Of a stretch of 64,000 nucleotides of DNA, positions 25,312 through 33,873 are shown one piece after another (positions within the stretch are counted from its first letter, which is position 1; each line of letters opens with the position of its first letter). The translations under genes and the position numbers were made by a program. This DNA is from Lawsonella clevelandensis (GTDB lineage Bacteria; Actinomycetota; Actinomycetes; Mycobacteriales; Mycobacteriaceae). The notes beneath the pieces were generated by a model, which worked only from the letters and a program-made list of their open reading frames with translations, did no database searches and had not been told where the DNA came from. Location: positions 310,001 to 374,000 of the forward strand of contig NZ_QFOZ01000001.1 in assembly GCF_003241315.1 (NCBI RefSeq), written 5' to 3'.

Positions 25312-27840
25312 TTATTGCGTTAAATCCTTCACGGTCAGAGACTGAAAATAGACTTCTCCTCGTGTATTGGACTCGGCACCGTCAACAACAGCATCAATAA
25401 CCCATGAATGGTCTCCCTGCGGATCGCAAATAGTTTGGCGAACATTCCAGGTAGAACCGTTATCCGAACTATCAATGGTGATAAAACGGGCACTCCTAGC
25501 ATCTTGGTCGGTAAGAATATCGTCATACTCAGCCCAGTATGGTTCTGTCTCCTCATACCAATCTGGAAATTCCTCTGCGATTCTCTCATCAAGTTGTACA
25601 AGGGTTTTCGTATCGTCCAATGCGAGCAGAGATACATGACGAAACATCACAGTACGGATAAGTCGTTCAAAAAGATACCGATTATCGGTAAGGGCTGGCG
25701 GGGGAGTAGTGGCATCCCGCTCCTCTTCAGTAGGAACACGACCCGCTTGTAGGGCCTCCCACTCTGCTAAGAGAGAATTATCAACCTGTTCGATGAGTGA
25801 ACGTAACCAGTCGAGAATGTCGCGTATTTCATCGGTGATCTTCTCTGCAGGAATAAGATGACGCAGTGTGTTATAGCAATCAGTGATGTAACGCAGGACA
25901 GTACCCTCTGCCCGAGAAATACCGTACGTTGCAATAACATCACCAAACGTCATCCCATTTTCAACCATTTCTCGGACGACAGACTTAGGGGATAATTCCC
26001 ACTGACGCGCCCATGGGTGCTCTTCCCGATAACTATTAAGAGCAGCGGACAGTTCCTCAGCGAGTGGCTGTGGCCAGGTAATCTCATCTAACTCTGCCAT
26101 CATTTCTTGATAGCTCACACCGTCGTCACGTAGTATCTGAGCCCGCTCATTTCGCAATTTCTTCTGCTGCGCATACAACAGTGGATAAGGATTCTCCACA
26201 ATGGACTCCACAACCGAGAGAACCTGCAGTGGATAGTCAGGCGAATCTGTATCAAGAATTGTTAAATAGGCAAGTGCAAACGGGGCTAATGGCTGGTTAA
26301 GAGCTAACTCATGCAGTAAATCGCCACTAATATGCACCCAGCGATTATCCTCAAAAGGCTCAGCCTGACGTGTCACAACATCAGATTTTTCTAGTCCGCG
26401 AAACAGTTCAAACGCTTCCAATGCAAGAGCCCGCTGCTGTGCACGGGTTACAAAACTATTCGTAATGAGATGCTTGGTGTTCTCGAATAACGCACCCGGC
26501 CGCTCAATAAGGTTGAGGAGCATACTTGCCGTCATGTGCATACGGGGGACAAGTGTTTCCGACTCTGCTGTAGTGAGTTTCTCAAATGTTTTCTCATTCC
26601 AGCTGACAACGCCAGGCTCTTTCTTTTTCTTCTTCTGCTTTTGGCCCTTTCGGGTGGCACGTAACGCTTCAATCTCATCAAGCGGCGCCTGTACGATAAC
26701 GAGACCTTCCGTATCAAACCCGGCGCGTCCTGCCCGTCCTGCAATTTGTTGAAACTCGCGCACTTTTACAATGCGCTGGCGGTGTCCATCAAATTTAGCT
26801 AAACCACTGAAAACTACGGTGTGGATAGGAACATTAATACCCACACCGAGGGTATCTGTACCGCAGATGACTGGCAGCAATCCAGCCTGTGCAAGACGTT
26901 CCACTAGTCTCCGATATTTAGGGAGCATACCGGCATGGTGTATCCCCACACCATGCAGTAAAAGGCTGCGTAGTGAGACACCAAAACTTGTGGAGAAACG
27001 GAATCCGCGTAATGCTTCTGCAATACGTGCGCGTTGTTCCTTAGTAATGAGTGCAGTTGATTTCAGCTGATTTGCGTAGTCGAGAGCTTCCCGCTGTGTG
27101 AAGAACACAATATAGAGTGAGCCCAATCCTTCTTCGAGGAGGGACAATACTGTCTCATTCAGAGGGGAGCGAGAGTACCGAAAAGTGAGGGGGACAGGGC
27201 GTTCCACTCCACCAACTTCAGTGACAACACGGCCCGTACGTTGCTGAAGCCCCTCTTTCCAGAGCTGAGTGTTGCCCAATGTAGCAGATAGTAAAACAAA
27301 CTGTGTATGGGGGAGTTCGATGAGCGGTACCTGCCACGCCCATCCGCGATCTGGGTCAGCAACAAAATGGAATTCATCCATAATGACCAACCCCACAGGG
27401 CACTGATCCCCTTCGCGCAATGCTTTATTAGCAAGAATTTCTGCCGTGGCACAAATAATAGGTGCAGTGGGATTAACCGTTGCATCCCCCGTCATCATGC
27501 CTACATTAGATGCACCAAATATCTTGCACAAGGCAAAGAATTTCTCATTGACCAGTGCTTTTATTGGAGCAGTATAAAAACTTATCTGATTGTGGGTAAG
27601 TGCCCACCAATGCGCGAATGTGGCGACAAGACTCTTCCCGGAGCCTGTAGGAGTAGACAGGATAAGATGATCGCCAGCACTGATGGTGAGGAAAGCCTCG
27701 GATTGGGAAGGATATGGTGTAATTCCCGACTCTTCTAGATATCGCTCAAAACACTCAATGACAGACGTATCAAGAAGGGAATCAGGGCAGTCAGAGAGCT
27801 CGGAAAGATAATCAGCTAAGCAAGGAGTAGAGGAAGTCAC
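25312..27840 (-). CDS. DEAD/DEAH-box helicase with DUF3516-type C-terminus
   Basis: An 842-residue Ski2-like superfamily 2 helicase. Walker A STPTGSGKS (62-70), DEFH box (155-158, VIMDEFHFVAD), SATL and the QIAGRAGRAG motif VI are all visible. A lysine-rich KKKKKEP linker near residue 395 is followed by a large C-terminal region that I assign to DUF3516, an actinobacterial extension, by overall layout. Biological role unknown, presumably RNA metabolism. The stop of the PAC2 gene lies 3 bp upstream of its ATG, so the two are almost certainly cotranscribed, with the GNAT gene following. Confidence 0.9.
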   Translation of the reverse strand: MTSSTPCLADYLSELSDCPDSLLDTSVIECFERYLEESGITPYPSQSEAFLTISAGDHLILSTPTGSGKSLVATFAHWWALTHNQISFYTAPIKALVNEKFFALCKIFGASNVGMMTGDATVNPTAPIICATAEILANKALREGDQCPVGLVIMDEFHFVADPDRGWAWQVPLIELPHTQFVLLSATLGNTQLWKEGLQQRTGRVVTEVGGVERPVPLTFRYSRSPLNETVLSLLEEGLGSLYIVFFTQREALDYANQLKSTALITKEQRARIAEALRGFRFSTSFGVSLRSLLLHGVGIHHAGMLPKYRRLVERLAQAGLLPVICGTDTLGVGINVPIHTVVFSGLAKFDGHRQRIVKVREFQQIAGRAGRAGFDTEGLVIVQAPLDEIEALRATRKGQKQKKKKKEPGVVSWNEKTFEKLTTAESETLVPRMHMTASMLLNLIERPGALFENTKHLITNSFVTRAQQRALALEAFELFRGLEKSDVVTRQAEPFEDNRWVHISGDLLHELALNQPLAPFALAYLTILDTDSPDYPLQVLSVVESIVENPYPLLYAQQKKLRNERAQILRDDGVSYQEMMAELDEITWPQPLAEELSAALNSYREEHPWARQWELSPKSVVREMVENGMTFGDVIATYGISRAEGTVLRYITDCYNTLRHLIPAEKITDEIRDILDWLRSLIEQVDNSLLAEWEALQAGRVPTEEERDATTPPPALTDNRYLFERLIRTVMFRHVSLLALDDTKTLVQLDERIAEEFPDWYEETEPYWAEYDDILTDQDARSARFITIDSSDNGSTWNVRQTICDPQGDHSWVIDAVVDGAESNTRGEVYFQSLTVKDLTQ

Positions 27841-27843
27841 AGA

Positions 27844-28794
27844 CTATGCGTCGCCTTCCTCATGCGGTGGATCAGTTCGGGAATCCACTTGCGAGAGGAA
27901 CTTTTCCAGTTCTGCACCAAGCTTGTCGGAATTTTTAATATCCTCCGCAAAGATTTTCAGATCTGCCTCCGCAGTCTTTTTACGTTCGTGTTCTTCTTTA
28001 AAAGAATCGTAGGTTTCTTCCATAGCGCGAACTACTGCAACAAGCTCAGGATTGTCATCGATTTGCTCATTAACATCGTTCATGAGCTTATCCGCGTCTT
28101 TTTCAAGTGCACCGATAGGAATAGATAAATGGCCGAAACTCTGTAGCACGTGAAGAAGCTGAACTGCGGCAGGTGAGTAGCGGGATTGCGCAAGATAATT
28201 AGGAACTTGAGACGTAAACCCGTCTATATGGAAATTCTCTTCTTGAAGAGAGTAATCGAGATAAGCATCAAAACTTGCGGGAAAACGCATAGAGCCTTCC
28301 CATTGGGAAATATCATCACTCTCATAGTGTTGAGAACCATGGTGGAAACAGGGCGCTTGACGAGTATGCGGAATACCCATTGCTGCAGAGCACAGTCCAA
28401 TGATCTGTGTAACACCATAGGACGATAGAATACTGGACAGTTCGCGGGCTAATTGATCCCAGTACAAATCAGGCTCCGCACCTTCAAGAAGGAGGAATGG
28501 GTGGCCAGTATTGTCATACAGCATCCACAGTTGTAGGTCATGCGGATGGCAAGCTTCAAGCTTCCCATCACACATCAGTAATGCTGGACGTCTATTGGTG
28601 TATTCAATAATCGCATCCGCGGTAAACTGTGCAACGAGTTCTTTTTCTAGCGATCCTAGAAGATGTTGAGTGGTAATTAGTAATGCATCACCAGCATCAA
28701 CGAATCCTGTTAAACCGTGTACGAAGGGCACGTTGTCAACACCATCGGGAAGTGTCGGACGTGGAAAGTGTAATTGATACAGAGAATCAGGCAT
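27844..28794 (-). CDS. PAC2 family protein
   Basis: PAC2 proteins are related to proteasome-assembly chaperones; in actinobacteria their function is unsettled. From ATG 28794 (preceded by AAGGAG at a good distance) the product is 316 residues; an in-frame ATG at 28848 would add 18 residues upstream of that ribosome site. The PAC2 fold is indicated by GLTGFVDAGDA near the N-terminus, LLLEGAEPDLYW, and ITQIIGLCSAAMGIPHTRQAP-type segments. A charged helical C-terminus (about 250-316) follows. It forms a tight pair with the helicase gene. Confidence 0.87.
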   Translation of the reverse strand: MPDSLYQLHFPRPTLPDGVDNVPFVHGLTGFVDAGDALLITTQHLLGSLEKELVAQFTADAIIEYTNRRPALLMCDGKLEACHPHDLQLWMLYDNTGHPFLLLEGAEPDLYWDQLARELSSILSSYGVTQIIGLCSAAMGIPHTRQAPCFHHGSQHYESDDISQWEGSMRFPASFDAYLDYSLQEENFHIDGFTSQVPNYLAQSRYSPAAVQLLHVLQSFGHLSIPIGALEKDADKLMNDVNEQIDDNPELVAVVRAMEETYDSFKEEHERKKTAEADLKIFAEDIKNSDKLGAELEKFLSQVDSRTDPPHEEGDA

Positions 28795-28958
28795 GTCGTC
28801 ACTCCTTTCTAGGCGGACAAATAGATTAGCGCTCTCTATTACGAGCATACTTGGTTAATGATCTGCTAGCTTTCTAATGTCAACATACGCTGGCTTAACG
28901 ACAAATCCAATGGGCGCTACCTCCTGCAGAGATGAAACCTCTCGAGTAGATTGGGAAT

Positions 28959-29852
28959 ATGAAGATTCGATGCACACGGATAACCCGTGCTGTTCTCGCT
29001 CTTTCTATGGTGGCATCACTAGTTTTTATTCCAGGTTGCGGATCGCACCATACAAAGAGCGATAACTCTGCAGCACGTAGTACGACAACGGAGCGTCCTG
29101 ACAAGCGCTCTGCCGGGCGTAATCACTCTTCGCATCGAGATAGTGTAGAACATTCTGATAGTTCTTCACCTGGTGATGACTACCCTTCACACCATGACGA
29201 ATCCCATAGAGATTGGGTAGCGTTTCTCCAAGATCCCGCTAACTATCTTTTAGAGAAAGGTGACTTTCCTCAAGGCTATGTAGCCCGCACATTGAGCCTG
29301 ACAGAAAGCGGTAAAGCTATCCAGGATGTGGGGCGGGCTGGAGTAAGTGTCGAGAATTTCCCAGAATCCTGTAATGGAGCTGCCGGACGTATTGGTACCG
29401 CTAACGATCGGATAGCTATACAAATGGCATCCAAGCAGAATCATTCACTCACACTAGTTGTTATTAATAGTTCTGATCCCAATGCTGCGGTGTCTACGTG
29501 GGCACAAAAAAATAATCAATGCCCCACGTTTTTGTCTCAAGAAAATGGAGTGACATCAACAGTCACTGTGGAGAACACGCATAGCCCAGAGGTTAGTGGT
29601 GCTCATAGTGTGGGCTACCTGGTAAAAACAAAAACGACTAATTTGCGGGGGACTACTACTCAAGAACAGCTTCTTTATGCTGTTCCGATGGGTGAAGTCG
29701 TCATAGAAGTTATGGGGATGAATTTTGGTGGACCCGTCAACCGTCGTGAGGTTGATGAAGTTTTACAGCAAGCTGTCGCAAGAAGTAGTGAGATCCATAA
29801 GCAGGCTACTGTAGCAACAGAGCATAAAAAGCATTCAGCATCAGTTCAGTAA
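28959..29852 (+). CDS. Secreted lipoprotein, PknH-extracellular-domain-like
   Basis: A 297-residue predicted lipoprotein: basic N-terminus, hydrophobic segment (about 11-24) and lipobox FIPGC with Cys27. Residues 28-90 form a hydrophilic linker containing eight histidines and many serines. The globular domain (about 90-280) has two cysteines (ESCNG and NQCPTF), as in the sensor domains of PknH-like proteins and actinobacterial lipoproteins, but the resemblance is weak and by eye. No function can be assigned. The gene stands alone between the PAC2 gene (divergent) and DUF4192. Confidence 0.75.
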   Translation: MKIRCTRITRAVLALSMVASLVFIPGCGSHHTKSDNSAARSTTTERPDKRSAGRNHSSHRDSVEHSDSSSPGDDYPSHHDESHRDWVAFLQDPANYLLEKGDFPQGYVARTLSLTESGKAIQDVGRAGVSVENFPESCNGAAGRIGTANDRIAIQMASKQNHSLTLVVINSSDPNAAVSTWAQKNNQCPTFLSQENGVTSTVTVENTHSPEVSGAHSVGYLVKTKTTNLRGTTTQEQLLYAVPMGEVVIEVMGMNFGGPVNRREVDEVLQQAVARSSEIHKQATVATEHKKHSASVQ

Positions 29853-29954
29853 GCAATATGTCTGTGTATTCACAATTTTGTCGTTGTGTGGACAAGTGAT
29901 GGTTGTACGGGGATATCACCTATTAGTGTGACGCTTCTCTGACACAGTAGGTGC

Positions 29955-30953
29955 ATGCATCGCACGATTTCTTCACCGGGGAGCCTAATTGCACAGCTCC
30001 CATATTTCTATGGATTCGATCTTCAAGACTCACTCATTATTATTACGACGACGTGTATTACTCACCTGGTGGGTCCACTTATTCGTATTGATATACCACA
30101 CGAGAAATATATGGACGATTGTCGAGTGACGATCACGCGAGCCTTACGCCAGTTATCTGATCGCGAATATAGTGAGCTCATTATTGTGTTGGTTAGTTCT
30201 CATTGGGATTCAGATGGTGCACTATACGCTGATGAAATAGAGGAATTATGTGAGGATACAGCATATAAAACAGGATTTACCATTCGAGATTTCTACATGG
30301 CGAGAAGCTGTCATCCACAAGATCGCTGGGTATCTCTTTTTACAGGAGAGCAAGGAAAAGTTTCGCAGGAACCTTTAGCAAGAGATTCTCACATTCCTGC
30401 TGATGATTCTTTAAATGTCTTCACAACGGCAGAATATTTATTATCACGGGAAGATACGCGTCATTCTTTAGAAGAGCACATTAATGACACCTCTTTATTA
30501 TCTGCGTGGGAAGTACGATCATCCCATGTAGCTTTTCTCCCTCTTCCTACCCACGATGAACTCTATACATATTTAGATTTCTCTCCTACGACGTCGGTTA
30601 AAGATAAGGCCGCAGTCTCTCTGCATCAATTTTTTCTTCGCACTATAGAGTCTTATCAGGGCGCAGATGGTCTTATCTCCCTACTTGTAGACGACAAAGC
30701 AGAGCGGTGGGTTGCCTGGATGTGGGTACTTTTACCCACATTAGACTTGTCTACACGACCTTATGTACTACTAACAGTTGCTTTATGGCACTATATGCAC
30801 GGTGACGGATTCCGAACTCATACTCTTCTTGACCAGGCGGAATCGATAGACCCGACGTGCGCGAGTGTGATTACGCTACGACAGTTACTCAATCTCTGTG
30901 TAGAACCAGCCGCTATACGAACCGTTATTGATGAAATTGCAGGATCTCAATAG
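29955..30953 (+). CDS. DUF4192 domain-containing protein
   Basis: A 332-residue protein with the DUF4192 N-terminal signature SSPGSLIAQLPYFYGFDLQD. The C-terminal part contains the W-x-L/LALWH-like helices (VLLTVALWHYMHGDG, about 270-285) and ends in a helical repeat on alanine/leucine positions. The family is restricted to actinobacteria and has no known function. ATG 29955 has only a weak ribosome site. It converges with galE, with 17 bp between stops. In corynebacteria, as I recall, a DUF4192 gene also lies near galE-dtxR-sigB. Confidence 0.85.
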   Translation: MHRTISSPGSLIAQLPYFYGFDLQDSLIIITTTCITHLVGPLIRIDIPHEKYMDDCRVTITRALRQLSDREYSELIIVLVSSHWDSDGALYADEIEELCEDTAYKTGFTIRDFYMARSCHPQDRWVSLFTGEQGKVSQEPLARDSHIPADDSLNVFTTAEYLLSREDTRHSLEEHINDTSLLSAWEVRSSHVAFLPLPTHDELYTYLDFSPTTSVKDKAAVSLHQFFLRTIESYQGADGLISLLVDDKAERWVAWMWVLLPTLDLSTRPYVLLTVALWHYMHGDGFRTHTLLDQAESIDPTCASVITLRQLLNLCVEPAAIRTVIDEIAGSQ

Positions 30954-30970
30954 AAGACTGTGTCAATGAG

Positions 30971-31960
30971 TTAGCGATTTTTGTGTGCAGCGAAAGCGCG
31001 ATCGCCTAGCCCTTGGGTGAAGTTCCACGCATCGCTAACAATCTCTTCAATATCAGTATGCTGCGGATTCCATCCAAGTTCTTGCTTAGCTTTATCCGAC
31101 GAGGCTATTAACGTGGCAGGATCACCCATACGACGTTGCGCAATTTCGGCAGGAATAGGACGGCCGGTAACTTTACGACAAGCCTCTACTACTTCCTTAA
31201 CGGAAAAACCTTCTCCAGAACCCAAATTAAAAATAGAATGCTTACCAGCAGGGGATTTTTCTAAAGCTAAAATGTGTGCATTAGCTAAATCAAGAACATG
31301 AATATAGTCGCGAACACACGTGCCATCCGCGGTAGGCCAGTCATCTCCGAAAATGTAGATTTTATCGCGATATCCCATGGCCACTTCCAAGACCAACGGG
31401 ACAATATGGGTTTCTACTCTACGATTTTCGCCTGCACCATGGTAAGCACCAGCAACGTTAAAGTAGCGAAGTGACGTTGCTGTTAGACCATAGGCATTGC
31501 AGTATGAGGTGATGGCCATATCGATAGATAGCTTCGTCGCTCCGTAAGGGTTAGTAGGACGAGTAGGCATATCTTCTGTAATAGGCACAACGTCCGGTTC
31601 TCCATAAGTGGCAGCGGTTGAGGAGAACACTAAACGAGGAACACTGTTATCGCGGATCGCATCAAGTAGAGCCAGTGTAGTTACAACATTGCCCTGCCAG
31701 TACTGATCCGGTACTTCACACGATTCCCCAACAAGGGAACGAGCTGCGAAATGGAGGACGCCATCGTAGTGCTCTGCAGAAAGAACATCCTGCGCGATGT
31801 CTTTAACATCGCCCTCGATAAAACGTGTTCCTGCTGGAACGGCATCTCTGGTACCAGTGGATAAGTTATCGATAATAGTGACGTCGTGACCGCGTTCTAC
31901 GAGAACAGTAGCTACGCAGCTACCAACGTATCCGGCTCCACCAGTAACCAGTAATTTCAT
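30971..31960 (-). CDS. galE: UDP-glucose 4-epimerase
   Basis: GalE interconverts UDP-glucose and UDP-galactose, the latter feeding arabinogalactan in mycolic-acid bacteria. The 329-residue product has the NAD motif GGAGYVG (7-13), LSTGTRDAVP, the catalytic serine region FSSTAATYG (about 112-120) and YxxxK (Y139, K143 in PYGATK). Its ATG is 3 bp after the dtxR stop, a conserved corynebacterial arrangement. All key residues are present. Extended-SDR homologues with other sugar nucleotides as substrates are possible but less likely. Confidence 0.94.
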   Translation of the reverse strand: MKLLVTGGAGYVGSCVATVLVERGHDVTIIDNLSTGTRDAVPAGTRFIEGDVKDIAQDVLSAEHYDGVLHFAARSLVGESCEVPDQYWQGNVVTTLALLDAIRDNSVPRLVFSSTAATYGEPDVVPITEDMPTRPTNPYGATKLSIDMAITSYCNAYGLTATSLRYFNVAGAYHGAGENRRVETHIVPLVLEVAMGYRDKIYIFGDDWPTADGTCVRDYIHVLDLANAHILALEKSPAGKHSIFNLGSGEGFSVKEVVEACRKVTGRPIPAEIAQRRMGDPATLIASSDKAKQELGWNPQHTDIEEIVSDAWNFTQGLGDRAFAAHKNR

Positions 31961-31963
31961 TTA

Positions 31964-32653
31964 CTACCTCTTTACAGGTTCAACGTAAAACGCGTGTGCC
32001 ATATCGTTAGGAATGGTAATCCATTCTCCACCTAGCGAACGCAAGGAAATAATGCCACTATTTTCTTTCACACTAACACGTGCACCGGGACCAACCTCAT
32101 TGGCGATAAGACTATCGACAAGGTCCTGGTCAGTTTGTGCAATTTCTCCTACCTGACGCAGCGTAACAATAGCGGGGTCGTCCCCAAGATCAATTTCAGT
32201 AAGACGAGGATAGATAGAGAGATCCTCGCTATCAGCCGAAATTTTATCTAGCCCAGGAATAGGATTGCCATAAGGAGATCGATGTGGATGGTCCAGTACA
32301 TCCATGAGATGACGCTCTACATTCTCACTGATGACATGCTCCCAACGGCACGCTTCATCGTGAATCTCTGCAACATCCATGCCGATAACGTCAACAAGAA
32401 GACGTTCTGCAAGACGGTGCTTGCGCATTACTGCAACAGCAATTTCACGTCCTTTATCGGTGAGATGCAGCTCTCTGTTGGCTTCAACGGTGAGAAGTCC
32501 ATCGCGCTCCATACGTGCTACTGTCTGACTGACAGTAGGACCTGACTGCTCAAGGCGTTCGGCGATACGAGCGCGGAGCGGAGTAATACCTTCCTCTTCG
32601 AGTTCAAGGATGGTCCGCAGATACATCTGAGTAGTATCAACAAGCTCTTTCAT
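31964..32653 (-). CDS. dtxR: Iron-dependent repressor DtxR/IdeR
   Basis: DtxR is an Fe(II)-activated repressor of iron uptake genes. The 229-residue product has the winged helix (about 1-72, EQSGPTVSQTVARMERDGL). Metal ligands sit at the classical positions M10, H79, E83, H98, C102, E105 and H106. An SH3-like C-terminal domain follows. AAGGAG precedes the ATG. It forms an operon with galE downstream, and sigB is upstream on the same strand behind a terminator. A probable target site is seen within the window at 44821-44839. Confidence 0.96.
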   Translation of the reverse strand: MKELVDTTQMYLRTILELEEEGITPLRARIAERLEQSGPTVSQTVARMERDGLLTVEANRELHLTDKGREIAVAVMRKHRLAERLLVDVIGMDVAEIHDEACRWEHVISENVERHLMDVLDHPHRSPYGNPIPGLDKISADSEDLSIYPRLTEIDLGDDPAIVTLRQVGEIAQTDQDLVDSLIANEVGPGARVSVKENSGIISLRSLGGEWITIPNDMAHAFYVEPVKR

Positions 32654-32732
32654 ATGAGAGTTCTTCTCCTTAATGAGCAGACCGGATTAATAACACATTA
32701 GCCATATTTATCTTAGGACAAAAATACATAAA

Positions 32733-32778
32733 GACCCTGCCTAAAAGACTTTCATAAGAAGAGAATCTAGACAGGATC
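32733..32778 (-). terminator. Terminator of sigB
   Basis: On the minus strand an 11-bp stem (32768-32778 with 32733-32743, two G-U pairs) encloses a 24-base loop and is followed by TTTATGTATTTTTG. A separate 15-bp palindrome CGCTAGC-A-GCTAGCG lies at 32789-32803, nearer the stop. Confidence 0.6.
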
Positions 32779-32815
32779 TCTGCGATTTCGCTAGCAGCTA
32801 GCGCAAAATTGAGGG

Positions 32816-33793
32816 TTAACTGGCGTAAGCACGAAGGTGATCAATATCTTCGCTTTCACGAAGACGCTCGAGCACCGTTCGTTCAATCTGGCGTACACGC
32901 TCACGCGATAGCCCAAATTTCTTGCCAATATAGTCGAGCGTGTGAGTTTCGCCATCTGCGAGACCATAACGCCACCGTATGACGTTGCGCTCACGTTCGC
33001 TAAGACCCTCTAAAACGGCGTGGACATCATCAGCCATGAAGCGAGTCATCGTGTATTCGACAGCATCTAATGCATCGTCATCCTCGATGAAAGACCCCAA
33101 AGGAGAGTCATCGTCAGAACCCACTTTGGTATCGAGGCTAATAGGATCGCGTGCTTTATCGACTAAATCAAGAATTTTTTCAACTGGAATACCAGACTCT
33201 TCCGAAATTTCTTCCCACGTAGCTGGGCGACCTAGCTGCTGGTTAAGTTCTCGCTTAATGCGCGATATCTTATTGAACTGTTCTACAAGGTGAACAGGAA
33301 GACGGACAGTACGGGTCTGTTCCGCCATGCCTCGCGTGATGGCTTGACGAATCCACCAGGTGGCATACGTGGAGAACTTAAATCCCTTGGCATAGTCAAA
33401 CTTATCTACAGCACGAATAAGGCCAAGATTTCCTTCTTGAATGAGATCAAGTAGTGGCATGCCGCGTCCGGTATAACGTTTTGCCAGCGATACAACAAGG
33501 CGAAGATTCGCTTCAAGAAGTTGTTGACGAGCTAGTTCACCATCGCGGGCAAGCATACGAAGCTGAGCACGACGAGTAGCTCCATATCGTGGATGTTCCT
33601 TGAGTAGGTGATCCGCATAAATCCCTGCTTCAATACGTTTGGCTAGCTCTACCTCTTCTGCAGCAGTCAGCAATGGCCGTTTACCGATTTCATTAAGATA
33701 GACACGAACAAGATCCGCTGTTTGTGAAGGGCGGTCGAGATCTTGTCCTTGTGTTCTATCAACGATTGCGGTTGCTGCGGTGCCTGAGGTCAT
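32816..33793 (-). CDS. sigB: RNA polymerase sigma factor SigB (primary-like)
   Basis: A 325-residue group 2 sigma-70 factor. Region 1.2 (DLVRVYLNEIGKRPLLT), region 2 (RLVVSLAKRYTGRGMPLLDL and FKFSTYATWWIRQAITR), region 3 and region 4.2 (TLDYIGKKFGLSRERVRQIE) are all present, without the long acidic N-terminus of SigA. In corynebacteria SigB serves transition-phase and stress promoters. I start at 33793 (MTSGTAATA), just after GAGGAGG; an ATG at 33811 lies upstream of that site. It sits upstream of dtxR-galE on the same strand. Confidence 0.94.
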   Translation of the reverse strand: MTSGTAATAIVDRTQGQDLDRPSQTADLVRVYLNEIGKRPLLTAAEEVELAKRIEAGIYADHLLKEHPRYGATRRAQLRMLARDGELARQQLLEANLRLVVSLAKRYTGRGMPLLDLIQEGNLGLIRAVDKFDYAKGFKFSTYATWWIRQAITRGMAEQTRTVRLPVHLVEQFNKISRIKRELNQQLGRPATWEEISEESGIPVEKILDLVDKARDPISLDTKVGSDDDSPLGSFIEDDDALDAVEYTMTRFMADDVHAVLEGLSERERNVIRWRYGLADGETHTLDYIGKKFGLSRERVRQIERTVLERLRESEDIDHLRAYAS

Positions 33794-33853
33794 GAGGATC
33801 CTCCTCATCATGATGTCGATTCACTCAGTTCAACGCATAACCGGCCAAAAGAG

Positions 33854-33868
33854 TTCCCAAATTGGGAA
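33854..33868. promoter_or_regulatory. Palindrome TTCCCAA-A-TTGGGAA upstream of sigB
   Basis: A perfect 15-bp palindrome in the 80-bp gap between the methyltransferase stop and the sigB start, about 60 bp before the start. It could be an operator or a short stem at the mRNA end; no T-run follows. Confidence 0.35.
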
Positions 33869-33873
33869 ATTAA

